This document shows, one piece after another, positions 15,155 to 22,909 of a stretch of DNA of 53,135 bases. A program made the translations under genes and the position numbers. The notes beneath the pieces are model-generated. The model had not been told where the DNA came from. It saw only the letters and a program-made list of their open reading frames with translations, and ran no database searches. Source of the DNA: Deltaproteobacteria bacterium. Lineage in GTDB: Bacteria; Desulfobacterota; Desulfuromonadia; Geobacterales; Geobacteraceae. Numbering within the stretch: the first letter of the stretch is position 1; the number at the start of each line of letters is the position of its first letter. The stretch is taken from NCBI GenBank assembly GCA_021848385.1, contig JAJZUQ010000016.1, forward strand, positions 1 to 53,135. The letters are read 5' to 3'.

Positions 15155-16372
15155 ATGCCTCAACAGAAGGTCTATCTGGTCGGAGCCGGCATCGCGGGGT
15201 GGGAAGGTTTCGGCGCCAAGGCGCTGGAGGTGATCAACAAGGCCGACGTGCTCATCGGACACCAACGACACCTGGACATTTTCCCTGACTTCAAGGGTGA
15301 GAAACAGACGATCGGTGATCTTTCCATCATGCTCGACTTCCTCAAGAAGACAGAGAAAAGCGTGGTGGTGCTCGGTTCCGGTGATCCGAACTTCTTCGGG
15401 GTGGGGCGGTTTCTCCTGCGCAACCTCTCCAAGGAGCGGATCGAGATATTTCCCAATGTAACGAGCATCCAGTATGCCTTCGCCCGGATCAAGGAACCGT
15501 GGGACGACGCCATCTTCGTCTCCGTCCACGGACGGGGACTTAAAGGCGCTATCGACCGGATCATCGCAGCGGAGAAAGTGGCGATCCTTACCGACGAGAC
15601 CAATTCGCCGGCGGCCATAGCCCGGGAACTGATCGTCCGGGGAGCCGAGGGGTACGACGCCTGGCTCTGCGAGGATCTGGGAATGGCGGGAGAAAAATTC
15701 ACCAAAACCGATGTCAAGGGGTTGGTTGAAATTCCCTCCTCGGCGCTCAATATACTCATTCTCATCAAGACATGGGAGCCGTCCCTTACCCAGTATCCCC
15801 TCATGGGGATCGACGATGACGAGTTCGTCACCGCCAAGAAGCTCATCACCAAGCAGGAGGTGCGGGCGGTCACCCTGGGGAAACTGCAGCTGCAGGACGA
15901 CCTGGTGATGTGGGATATCGGTGCGGGAAGCGGTTCGGTCTCCATCGAGGCATCCAACCTCCTCCCCAACGGCCGGATATTCGCTCTGGAGAAGAACCCC
16001 CAGTACCTGGTCTTCATCCGCGACAACCTGAAGAAATTCGTCGCCCGCAACGTCATGCTCATCGAGGCTTACGCGCCCGAGGGACTGGAAGAACTTCCCG
16101 ACCCGGACCGCGTTTTCATCGGCGGTTCGGGCGGCATGCTGGATGAGATCATCGATGCGGTGGCCCGGCGCCTTAAACCGGACGGGCGGATCGTTCTCAA
16201 TGCCGTGACCCTGGACACCCTGACCAAGGCGGTGGAGTTCCTGGAGGACCACGGCTATACCGTGGAAGTGACCTGCGTGAACATTGCCAAGACCCGGGGT
16301 CTCACCGAGTACAAGATGTTCGAGGCGCATAATCCGGTGTACATTGTTGCCGCCTGGAAAGGCGAAGAGTAG
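15155..16372 (+). CDS. cbiET: Precorrin-6Y methyltransferase / decarboxylase, CbiE-CbiT fusion (CobL-like)
   Basis: This 405-aa fusion methylates C5 and C15 and decarboxylates the C12 acetate. Residues 1-205 are CbiE, a tetrapyrrole methylase: YLVGAGIAGWEG, VVVLGSGDPNFFGVG, FPNVTSIQYAFARI and VSVHGRG. Residues 206-405 are CbiT, a Rossmann methyltransferase with motif WDIGAGSGSVSIE near residue 254, ALEKNPQYL, and FIGGSGGMLDEI. CAGGAGG stands well placed before the ATG. CobL-type fusions are normal in many lineages. Confidence 0.95.
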   Translation: MPQQKVYLVGAGIAGWEGFGAKALEVINKADVLIGHQRHLDIFPDFKGEKQTIGDLSIMLDFLKKTEKSVVVLGSGDPNFFGVGRFLLRNLSKERIEIFPNVTSIQYAFARIKEPWDDAIFVSVHGRGLKGAIDRIIAAEKVAILTDETNSPAAIARELIVRGAEGYDAWLCEDLGMAGEKFTKTDVKGLVEIPSSALNILILIKTWEPSLTQYPLMGIDDDEFVTAKKLITKQEVRAVTLGKLQLQDDLVMWDIGAGSGSVSIEASNLLPNGRIFALEKNPQYLVFIRDNLKKFVARNVMLIEAYAPEGLEELPDPDRVFIGGSGGMLDEIIDAVARRLKPDGRIVLNAVTLDTLTKAVEFLEDHGYTVEVTCVNIAKTRGLTEYKMFEAHNPVYIVAAWKGEE

Positions 16373-16495
16373 GCGAATCCGCCTTCACGCTGATAGCTGC
16401 GTTGGCTGCGTCGGGACTCTCCTCGACGTACCTCCAGTACGCCTGCGTCGGTCCCTCCTTGCCGCCTTGCTCTCCACGCGAAATCAAATTCGCTG
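16372..16495. repeat. Family C palindromic repeat (copy 2) between cbiET and cbiL
   Basis: Read on the minus strand it begins CAGCGAATTTGATTTCGCG. It holds GCAAGGCGGCAAGGAGGGAC, a GGCGTACTGGAGGTACGTC hairpin, and CGCAGCCAACGCAGC, and it ends near GGCGGATTCGCC. Order and spacing of these blocks match the copies at 2692-2810 and 26201-26328. Confidence 0.65.
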
Positions 16496-16507
16496 TAACG
16501 TTGATAT

Positions 16508-17248
16508 ATGAGAATGGATTCCATGTCTTCTGCAAACAATTGTCCAGCTAAAATCTACGCCGTCGGTGTCGGCCCCGGCGACCCGGAACTCCTGACCCGC
16601 AAGGCCGAGCGGATCATCCGGCAGGTCCCGGTCATCTGTTCTCCCACCGGCGCCGCCGATGCCGCCAGTTACGCTCTCTCCATCGTTGAGGAGTTTCTCG
16701 ACCGCTCCCGTCAGGAGGTGCTCGTCCAGGTCTTCCCCATGCGCAAGGACCCGGCCGAGCTGGAGCCGTTTTGGCAGGAGGCCGCCGCCCAGGTTGCGGA
16801 GCGCGTCCGTCAGGGGCTCGACGTAGCCTTCATCACCATCGGTGACCCGTTCCTCTACTCCACCTTTCTCTACCTCTACCGCATTTTCCGCGAGCAGTAC
16901 CCCGATATCGCCATCGAGGTGGTTCCCGGAATATCCAGCGTGGGTGCAGCAGCCGTCGCTGCCGGCCTCCCCTTGGGAATGGCCTCTGAGCGGATCGCCA
17001 TCCTCCCCGCCACGTTCGAGACGGAGAAACTCCTCAAAACCCTCATCGACTTCGACACCGTGGTCCTCATGAAGGTACACCGGGTCTTTGATCAGGTGTA
17101 CGGAATGCTCAAGGCCCTGGGGCTGGAGAAAAAGGGAGCCTTCATCCGGCGGGTCGGGTCGAGTGACGAAGAGGTAATCTTCGACCTGGAGTCCCTGGTG
17201 GGGCAGAAGCTGGATTATCTGTCGTTGCTCATTGTGCGGAAAAACTGA
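16508..17248 (+). CDS. cbiL: Cobalt-precorrin-2 C20-methyltransferase
   Basis: CbiL adds the C20 methyl group. The 246-aa tetrapyrrole methylase has YAVGVGPGDPELLTRKA, VICSPTGAADAASYALSI, FITIGDPFLYSTFLYLY, EVVPGISSVGAAAVAAGLP and TVVLMKVHRV, all C20-methyltransferase features. The start is uncertain. ATG 16508 lies just past repeat DNA with no clear ribosome site, and ATG 16523 would remove five residues that carry no conserved motif. Confidence 0.93.
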   Translation: MRMDSMSSANNCPAKIYAVGVGPGDPELLTRKAERIIRQVPVICSPTGAADAASYALSIVEEFLDRSRQEVLVQVFPMRKDPAELEPFWQEAAAQVAERVRQGLDVAFITIGDPFLYSTFLYLYRIFREQYPDIAIEVVPGISSVGAAAVAAGLPLGMASERIAILPATFETEKLLKTLIDFDTVVLMKVHRVFDQVYGMLKALGLEKKGAFIRRVGSSDEEVIFDLESLVGQKLDYLSLLIVRKN

Positions 17249-17249
17249 A

Positions 17250-17340
17250 TGGGACGCGGATCAAGGCGAAAAAGACGGATCAAAGACGAGAATCGTCATG
17301 GAATGCGGAAAAGGCGGAAATTACAGGTAACGGCTGATTA
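17250..17340. repeat. Degenerate family A half-repeats before cbiF
   Basis: Two family A left arms stand in tandem: GGGACGCGGATCAAGGCG then AAAAAGACGGATC (from 17250), and GGAATGCGGAAAAGGCGG then AAATTACAGGTAACGGC (from 17300). No matching right arm is present, so this looks like a decayed or rearranged copy. Confidence 0.45.
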
Positions 17341-17366
17341 GTGGAAAGAAGAATCCTATCCATTCT

Positions 17367-18188
17367 ATGAATTCAGATGTTGAGGTTTTCTCCGTGTCCT
17401 CTGTAGGTAATAACAATATAATTCATTTTGTCGGCGCCGGTCCCGGCGATGCCGAACTCATCACGGTGAAAGGGGCACGCCTCCTCTGCGAGGCCGATGT
17501 GGTGGTCTATGCCGGGAGTCTGGTGGACCGGGAACTGGTCCGGACCTTTGCGCCCGATGCTGAAATCTACGACTCTGCCGGGATGACCCTGGAGGAGACG
17601 ACAGAGGTGCTTGCCCGGACGGTGGCGGACGGTAGACGCGCCGTGCGGCTCCACACGGGAGACCCCTCCATTTATGGCGCCATTCAGGAGCAGATGGCGG
17701 AACTGGACCGTCTTGGTATCGGCTACGAGGTCGTGCCGGGTGTCACGAGCGCCTTTGCCGCTGCTGCGACCCTGAAGCAGGAACTGACCTTGCCGGAGGT
17801 CTCCCAGACGGTCATCATCACCCGCCTGGCGGGGAAGACGCCGGTCCCCGAGCGGGAACGGCTGCGGGAACTTGCCCGGAGCGGTGCCACCATGGTCATC
17901 TACCTCTCCGTTGCCATGATCGAGCAGGTGGTAGCGGAACTGCTGGCAGGGGCCTACACTCCCGCGACGCCGGTGGCGGTGGTGGCCAGGGCCAGCTGGG
18001 CCGACGAGCAGGTGGTGGCGGGAACCCTTGCCGATATCGCGGCGAAGGTCCAGTCCGCCGGTATCGGCAAGCAGGCTCTCATTCTCGTGGGTGACGTGCT
18101 GAAGGCGCGTCGGGAAGGGCTGAAGGCGAAGTCGCTCCTCTACGACGAGGGGTTCAGTCATGGTTGTCGTGAGGGGATACTTACGTAG
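17367..18188 (+). CDS. cbiF: Cobalt-precorrin-4 C11-methyltransferase
   Basis: CbiF methylates C11. Clear motifs are HFVGAGPGDAELITVKGA, VVVYAGSLVD, DSAGMTLEETTEV, LHTGDPSIYGAIQEQM, EVVPGVTSAFAAAA and LPEVSQTVIITRLAGKTPVP. About 18 residues precede the conserved core. They include EVFSVSSVGN, encoded by a family B repeat half (17382-17406), so either the N-terminus was rewritten by the repeat or translation starts a little later, for example at GTG 17393. The core enzyme is complete (273 aa in total). Confidence 0.92.
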   Translation: MNSDVEVFSVSSVGNNNIIHFVGAGPGDAELITVKGARLLCEADVVVYAGSLVDRELVRTFAPDAEIYDSAGMTLEETTEVLARTVADGRRAVRLHTGDPSIYGAIQEQMAELDRLGIGYEVVPGVTSAFAAAATLKQELTLPEVSQTVIITRLAGKTPVPERERLRELARSGATMVIYLSVAMIEQVVAELLAGAYTPATPVAVVARASWADEQVVAGTLADIAAKVQSAGIGKQALILVGDVLKARREGLKAKSLLYDEGFSHGCREGILT

Positions 18189-18216
18189 TTTTCTCTCAGC
18201 GTCCTCTGTGGCAGAG
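18187..18216. repeat. Family B half-repeat before cbiG
   Basis: GTTTTCTCTCAGCGTCCTCTG then TGGCAGAGGAG follows the cbiF stop and supplies the AGGAG that precedes the cbiG start. It is a single right-arm-type half without a partner. Confidence 0.45.
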
Positions 18217-18228
18217 GAGTTAGGCGTC

Positions 18229-19284
18229 ATGCGCATCGCAATTATTGCCATAACCCGCAATGGTGCCCGGCTCGGGACGCGTCTCAGGGCCGGCTTCCCC
18301 GACGCCCGGCTGTTTGTCCTGCAGAAATATGCGGGGCAGGCGGGCAAGGGTGCTCAAGGGTTCACCGGCGAGCTGTCCGGTCTGGTGCGGTCCCTCTGGC
18401 CTGAGACGGAAGGATTCATCTTCATCATGGCCGCCGGCATCGTTGTCCGTCTGGTGGCGCCACTTCTGGAGGGGAAGGAGAAGGACCCTGCGGTAGTGGT
18501 GATGGATGACGGAGGGCGGTTCGCCATCTCCCTACTTTCCGGCCACCTGGGTGGCGCAAACGAGCTGGCCTGCCGCTGCGCCTTCATCACCGGCGCCCGA
18601 GAGGTAATCACTACCGCCACCGACGTCAACGACCTCCCGTCCTTCGATATGCTGGCCAAGGAGGAGGGGTGGGTGATCGACGACCTCTGCCGGGTCAAGA
18701 CCCTCAATGCTCTGCTCCTGGACGGCGACGAGATCGCCGTGGTCGATCCGACGGAACGGGTTCGTTCCTACTGCCACGGCCGGGGGAAACTCACTTTTTT
18801 CGACACCTTCCTGGAAGCGCTTCAGAGCCCGGCCAAGGGGTACCTCTTCGTCACCAACCGCTACCTTCCTCCCCAACTCCATTCGGAGAGGCTGCTGGTG
18901 CTCAGGCCCCAGAACCTGGTGCTCGGAATCGGCTGCAACAGCGGTACAACCTCCGATGAGATCGAAGAGGTGGTGTTGGCGAACCTGAAGAGGCTTTTCC
19001 TTGCCATCAGGAGCGTGAAGTGTGTCGCCACGGCCATGGCCAAGCGGGACGAACCGGGGCTGGTCTCCTTTGCGGAAAAGTACGGTCTGAACCTCGTCTG
19101 TTTTGAGAGCGGGGAACTGAACAGTGTGTCGGTCCCATCTCCTCCTTCCCCCCATGCCCAGGCGGCCATCGGTGCCATCGGCGTGGCCGAACCGGCGGCG
19201 GTCCTGGCTGCGGGAGGAGGAAACCTGCTGCTGAAGAAGGTGAAAAGCGGGAACGTGACTCTGGCTGTCGCGGAATCAGTATAA
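18229..19284 (+). CDS. cbiG: Cobalt-precorrin-5A hydrolase
   Basis: CbiG opens the delta-lactone ring of cobalt-precorrin-5A and releases acetaldehyde. The 351-aa protein has FIFIMAAGIVVRLVAPLL and VVVMDDGGRFAISLLSGHLGGANEL in the N-terminal domain. The C-terminal domain has LGIGCNSGTTSDEIEEVV, TAMAKRDEPGLVSFAEKYG, and VAEPAAVLAAGGG. I start at ATG 18229 (RIAIIAITRNG); in-frame codons upstream fall in repeat DNA. It follows cbiF closely. Confidence 0.94.
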   Translation: MRIAIIAITRNGARLGTRLRAGFPDARLFVLQKYAGQAGKGAQGFTGELSGLVRSLWPETEGFIFIMAAGIVVRLVAPLLEGKEKDPAVVVMDDGGRFAISLLSGHLGGANELACRCAFITGAREVITTATDVNDLPSFDMLAKEEGWVIDDLCRVKTLNALLLDGDEIAVVDPTERVRSYCHGRGKLTFFDTFLEALQSPAKGYLFVTNRYLPPQLHSERLLVLRPQNLVLGIGCNSGTTSDEIEEVVLANLKRLFLAIRSVKCVATAMAKRDEPGLVSFAEKYGLNLVCFESGELNSVSVPSPPSPHAQAAIGAIGVAEPAAVLAAGGGNLLLKKVKSGNVTLAVAESV

Positions 19285-19314
19285 CTATCTGTTGATTGAT
19301 TGAGGGTTTTATTT

Positions 19315-21666
19315 ATGTCCAGATTATTCGTCGTCGGGACCGGTCCCGGAGATCTGAAGCATATGACGTACGAGGCGCGGTCGGCACTGGAGGCGGCGGA
19401 GGTGGTGGTCGGCTACAAGACCTACCTTGACCTCATTGCTCCGCTTCTCTGGGGTAAAGACGTGGTGTCGTCCGGCATGCGCGGCGAGGTGGAGCGTTGC
19501 CGCGAGGCCCTTCTCATCGCATCGGAAGGGCGGAACGTGGCCCTGGTTTCCGGCGGCGATGCGGGGATTTACGGCATGGCCGGGTTGGTGCTGGAACTGG
19601 TCCGCGAACTGCAGGCCCCACCGGAGGTGGTCATCGTGCCGGGGGTGTCGGCGGTCCAGGCAGCCGCGGCGGTGCTTGGCGCCCCCCTGATGCACGACTT
19701 CGCGGTAATCTCCCTTTCGGACCTGCTGACCCCGTGGGACGCCATCAAGCGTCGCCTGGCGGCGGTGGCGGCTGCCGATTTCGTGGTCGCCCTCTACAAC
19801 CCCCGCAGCAAGGGTCGGGTAACCCAGATCGAAGAGGCGCGGCGAATCATGCTGTCTTCCAGGGCCTCCACCACGCCGGTGGGGATCGTCCGGAACGCCC
19901 TGCGCGCCGGGGAGGAGCGGGTTGTCTCCACCCTGGGGGAGATGCTCGACCACGACATCGACATGTTCTCCCTCGTCATCATCGGCAACTCCACCACCTT
20001 CGTGGATGACGAAGGGAAAATGATCACGCCGAGGGGGTATGAGAACAGTTCAACGTTCAACGTTCAACGTTCAACAGGCACAGATAACCTTGAACCTCGA
20101 ACCTTGAACCTTGAACCCAGCCAGGGCAAAGCCCTGATGGTATGCGGCACCGGGTCGGACGTGGGGAAATCGGTGCTGACGGCCGGTCTTTGCCGCATCC
20201 TGAAAAGGCGCGGCTTGACGGTGGCGCCGTTCAAATCCCAGAATATGGCCCTCAACTCGGCAGTGACGCCGGAAGGGGGGGAGATCGGCCGGGCACAGGC
20301 GGTGCAGGCCGCAGCTTGCTGTCTCGCTCCCCACACCGACATGAACCCGGTGCTCCTGAAGCCCAACTCCGACACGGGGAGCCAGGTCATCGTCCAGGGG
20401 AAGGTGGTCGGCACCATGTCGGTCCGGGAATACAATGCCTACAAGCCGAAGGCGTTCAGGAAAGTGGAGGAGAGCTACGGTCGGCTGATGGCGGCCCATG
20501 ACTTCGTCGTCATCGAGGGGGCGGGGAGCATCGCCGAGATCAACCTGAAGGCCCATGATATTGCCAATCTGCGGGTGGCGAAGATGGCCGGCAGCCCGGT
20601 TATCCTGGTTGCCGATATCGACCGGGGGGGAGTCTTCGCCCAGATCGTCGGCACCCTGGAACTGCTGGATCCCGCCGAACGGGCACTGGTAGAAGGTGTG
20701 GTTATCAACAAGTTCCGTGGCGATCCTTCACTTCTCACGCCGGGAATCGAGTTTGTGGAGCGGCGGACCGGCGTGCCGGTGCTCGGCGTGGTCCCCTACT
20801 TCACCGGTTTCCGCCTGCCGGAGGAGGACAGCGTTGCGCTGACACGGCGGAAGTCAGCCGGGGCAGGGAAAGGGAAAATCAACGTTGGCGTGGTGAAGTT
20901 GCCGCGCATCTCCAACTACACCGACTTCGACGCCCTGGAAGGGGAGCCGGATGTGGCGCTCCGGTACGTTGAAGAGCCCCAGGACCTGACGGGACTCGAC
21001 GTGCTCATCCTGCCGGGGAGCAAGTCGACCATTGCCGATCTCTTCTTTCTCATCGAGGGGGGGCTGTTCGGAGCGATACTGGCTTTTCCGGGACGGATTG
21101 TCGGCATCTGCGGCGGTTACCAGATGCTCGGCAAGCATATCCTCGACCCGGTCGGCGTGGAGTCCCCCATTGTCGAGGCTGACGGACTGGGACTTCTCGA
21201 CGCCACTACCACCATGCTCCCGGAAAAAGAAACCCACCAGGTTGAGGCCCAGCTTCTGCAAGGGGGGAGCATGGTTGCGCCTAAGTGCCGGACCACTGAG
21301 TTGTGCGGCTACGAAATTCACATGGGGGAAACGCTGGTCGGCGAGGGTTCGCGGTCATTTGCCTTTATCTCCAGCCGGTCGGGCAATCCGGTGAAGGTAA
21401 GGGACGGTGCTGTCTCCCCTGACGGGCGGGTGTTCGGCACCTATCTGCACGGCATCTTCGATAATGACCCGTTCCGCACCGCCTACCTGAACCGTATTCG
21501 TAAGGGAAAAGGGCTGCTGCTGCCGGTAACCGCAGGAGTGTTGAACGACCCCTTCGATCTTCTGGCAGCACATCTGGAGGAGCATCTGGATATGGAGCGG
21601 CTGCTGACGATCTGTGGTTTGGGAGACACGGATGGTTCCCCCGTTGAATTTCCGGGATCTCAGTGA
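19315..21666 (+). CDS. cbiH-cbiP: Fusion of cobalt-precorrin-3 C17-methyltransferase (CbiH) and cobyric acid synthase (CbiP)
   Basis: One uninterrupted 783-aa frame carries two normally separate enzymes. Residues 1-240 are CbiH/CobJ: VVGTGPGDLKHMTYEAR, VVGYKTYLDLI, SGGDAGIYGMAGLVLE, VPGVSAVQAAAAVLGAP and LYNPRSKGR. Residues from about 271 are CbiP/CobQ, which amidates b, d, e and g: P-loop CGTGSDVGKS, FKSQNMALNSAVTPEG, VLADIDRGG-like VADIDRGGVFAQI, amidotransferase Cys in GICGGYQMLG and His in GTYLHGIFDND. The linker (about 242-270) is encoded by tandem TTCAACG and CCTTGAAC repeats, so an intergenic palindrome seems to have joined the genes. ATG 19315 is preferred over a TTG at 19300. Confidence 0.93.
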   Translation: MSRLFVVGTGPGDLKHMTYEARSALEAAEVVVGYKTYLDLIAPLLWGKDVVSSGMRGEVERCREALLIASEGRNVALVSGGDAGIYGMAGLVLELVRELQAPPEVVIVPGVSAVQAAAAVLGAPLMHDFAVISLSDLLTPWDAIKRRLAAVAAADFVVALYNPRSKGRVTQIEEARRIMLSSRASTTPVGIVRNALRAGEERVVSTLGEMLDHDIDMFSLVIIGNSTTFVDDEGKMITPRGYENSSTFNVQRSTGTDNLEPRTLNLEPSQGKALMVCGTGSDVGKSVLTAGLCRILKRRGLTVAPFKSQNMALNSAVTPEGGEIGRAQAVQAAACCLAPHTDMNPVLLKPNSDTGSQVIVQGKVVGTMSVREYNAYKPKAFRKVEESYGRLMAAHDFVVIEGAGSIAEINLKAHDIANLRVAKMAGSPVILVADIDRGGVFAQIVGTLELLDPAERALVEGVVINKFRGDPSLLTPGIEFVERRTGVPVLGVVPYFTGFRLPEEDSVALTRRKSAGAGKGKINVGVVKLPRISNYTDFDALEGEPDVALRYVEEPQDLTGLDVLILPGSKSTIADLFFLIEGGLFGAILAFPGRIVGICGGYQMLGKHILDPVGVESPIVEADGLGLLDATTTMLPEKETHQVEAQLLQGGSMVAPKCRTTELCGYEIHMGETLVGEGSRSFAFISSRSGNPVKVRDGAVSPDGRVFGTYLHGIFDNDPFRTAYLNRIRKGKGLLLPVTAGVLNDPFDLLAAHLEEHLDMERLLTICGLGDTDGSPVEFPGSQ
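20048..20117. repeat. GTTCAAC/CTTGAAC palindromic repeat forming the CbiH-CbiP linker
   Basis: GTTCAACGTTCAACGTTCAA and following (20048-20075) is roughly the reverse complement of CCTTGAACCTCGAACCTTG and following (20088-20117). Both arms are built of heptamer-like units. The segment has no stop in the reading frame used and codes for the linker between the two enzyme domains. Confidence 0.7.
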
Positions 21667-22628
21667 CCGGGACATTTTCTGATACGTTAACGGTCGTCAT
21701 TGCTGCAATCCTCCTCGACCTCCTCCTCGGTGATCCTCGCTGGTTTCCCCATCCGGTGGTGGGAATCGGCCGGCTCGTTACGTTCCTGGAGCCGCGCCTG
21801 CGCCGGTTCATCCCTTCCGAATCCATGGCTGGGATTCTCCTCCTTGTCATGACGGTCGGCATCACCTTTGGTCTTTCCCTGGCTGTCCTGCTGGGGGCTT
21901 ACGCCCTGAACCGTGCCGTTGGTTTTGCCGTGGCGGTCGTTCTTTCCTGGAGTTGCCTCGCCGCCCGGTCGCTTCACCGTGAATCACGGCTGGTGGCGGA
22001 CGCCCTGGTGCGTGGCGACCTCGACGGGGCGCGGCGCTCCCTCTCGTTCATCGTCGGCCGGGACACGGCGGCGCTGGAGGAACCGGAAATCTGGCGGGGG
22101 GTGGTGGAGACCGTGGCGGAAAACACCTCCGATGGGGTGATCGCCCCCCTCTGCTGCCTCATGCTCGGTGGTCCCCCCCTGGCGCTGGCGTACAAGGCGG
22201 TCAACACCCTCGACTCCATGGTCGGCTACAAGAACGAAAAATACCTCCGGTTTGGCCGGGCGTCGGCCCGTTGCGACGATCTCCTCAACTGGATGCCTGC
22301 CCGGCTGACCGGCCTTCTCATGGTCGTGACGGCCACCCTCGCCGGCTTCTCCGGTCGAGACGCATGGCGCATCATGCTCCGGGACGGCCGCAACCACAGC
22401 TCTCCCAACAGCGGCATTCCCGAGGCGGCGGCAGCCGGGGCGCTGGGGGTGCAGCTGGGGGGGACGAATTTCTATTTCGGGAAGCCGGTGGCGAAACCGA
22501 CCATCGGCGATCCGGACAAGCCGCTCGATCTGCCCGCCTACCGGGGTGCCGTGCGGCTCATGTACGGATCATTGTTTCTGCTGGTGGGAGTGTGGCTTGT
22601 TGTGCGTATGGTAGCAGTGTGTCGATAA
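21663..22628 (+). CDS. cbiB: Adenosylcobinamide-phosphate synthase CbiB
   Basis: CbiB is the membrane enzyme that attaches aminopropanol (phosphate) to cobyric acid. The 321-aa protein has LLLDLLLGDPRWFPHPVVGIG near the start, RRSLSFIVGRDT, ETVAENTSDGVIAPL, the YKAVNTLDSMVGYKNEKY signature, and GRNHSSPNSGIPEAAAAGAL. Several helices surround these. It starts at GTG overlapping the cbiP stop, so it is translationally coupled to the fusion gene. CobD, which makes its aminopropanol phosphate partner, is encoded next. Confidence 0.95.
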   Translation: MTGTFSDTLTVVIAAILLDLLLGDPRWFPHPVVGIGRLVTFLEPRLRRFIPSESMAGILLLVMTVGITFGLSLAVLLGAYALNRAVGFAVAVVLSWSCLAARSLHRESRLVADALVRGDLDGARRSLSFIVGRDTAALEEPEIWRGVVETVAENTSDGVIAPLCCLMLGGPPLALAYKAVNTLDSMVGYKNEKYLRFGRASARCDDLLNWMPARLTGLLMVVTATLAGFSGRDAWRIMLRDGRNHSSPNSGIPEAAAAGALGVQLGGTNFYFGKPVAKPTIGDPDKPLDLPAYRGAVRLMYGSLFLLVGVWLVVRMVAVCR

Positions 22629-22634
22629 AGAAAG

Positions 22635-22909
22635 ACAAAGGCGGAATTGGACGCGGATAAAGGCGAAAGCAGCGGATAAACCAAACCCGACTAGTACACG
22701 GAAGAAGCGAAAACACTGAATAGCACACGGAAACGGCGGAAACTTCTGATAAAGGCGGATTTAACGGCATAATCCAGGTTGAAGGTTTTTTTATCCGCTT
22801 TTATCCGGTTTTTTCCGCCTTTTCCGCGTCCCATTAAAGGTTCTAGCTTTTAATTCGTGTCCCGTTCGATTCCGCATATCTCTGAGTTTTCGCGGTGAAA
22901 GGTCGTTGA
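22635..22909. repeat. Cluster of family A repeats filling the cbiB-cobD gap
   Basis: The 280-bp gap holds nested half-arms (GGACGCGGATAAAGGCG near 22649; TACACGGAAGAAGCG near 22695). A full palindrome follows: left arm 22722-22763 (AGCACACGGAAACGGCGG to GATAAAGGCGGATTTA) and right arm 22790-22832 (TTATCCGCTTTTATCCGG to CGCCTTTTCCGCGTCC). The stretch ends with CGCGGTGAAAGG of family E type. I see no gene in it and no clear promoter. Confidence 0.7.

Noticed and set aside
20048..20117. Tandem heptamer repeats that could be taken for a CRISPR array.
   Set aside because: The units are too short, there are no unique spacers, and the segment is part of an open reading frame. No CRISPR array or cas gene is present in the window.
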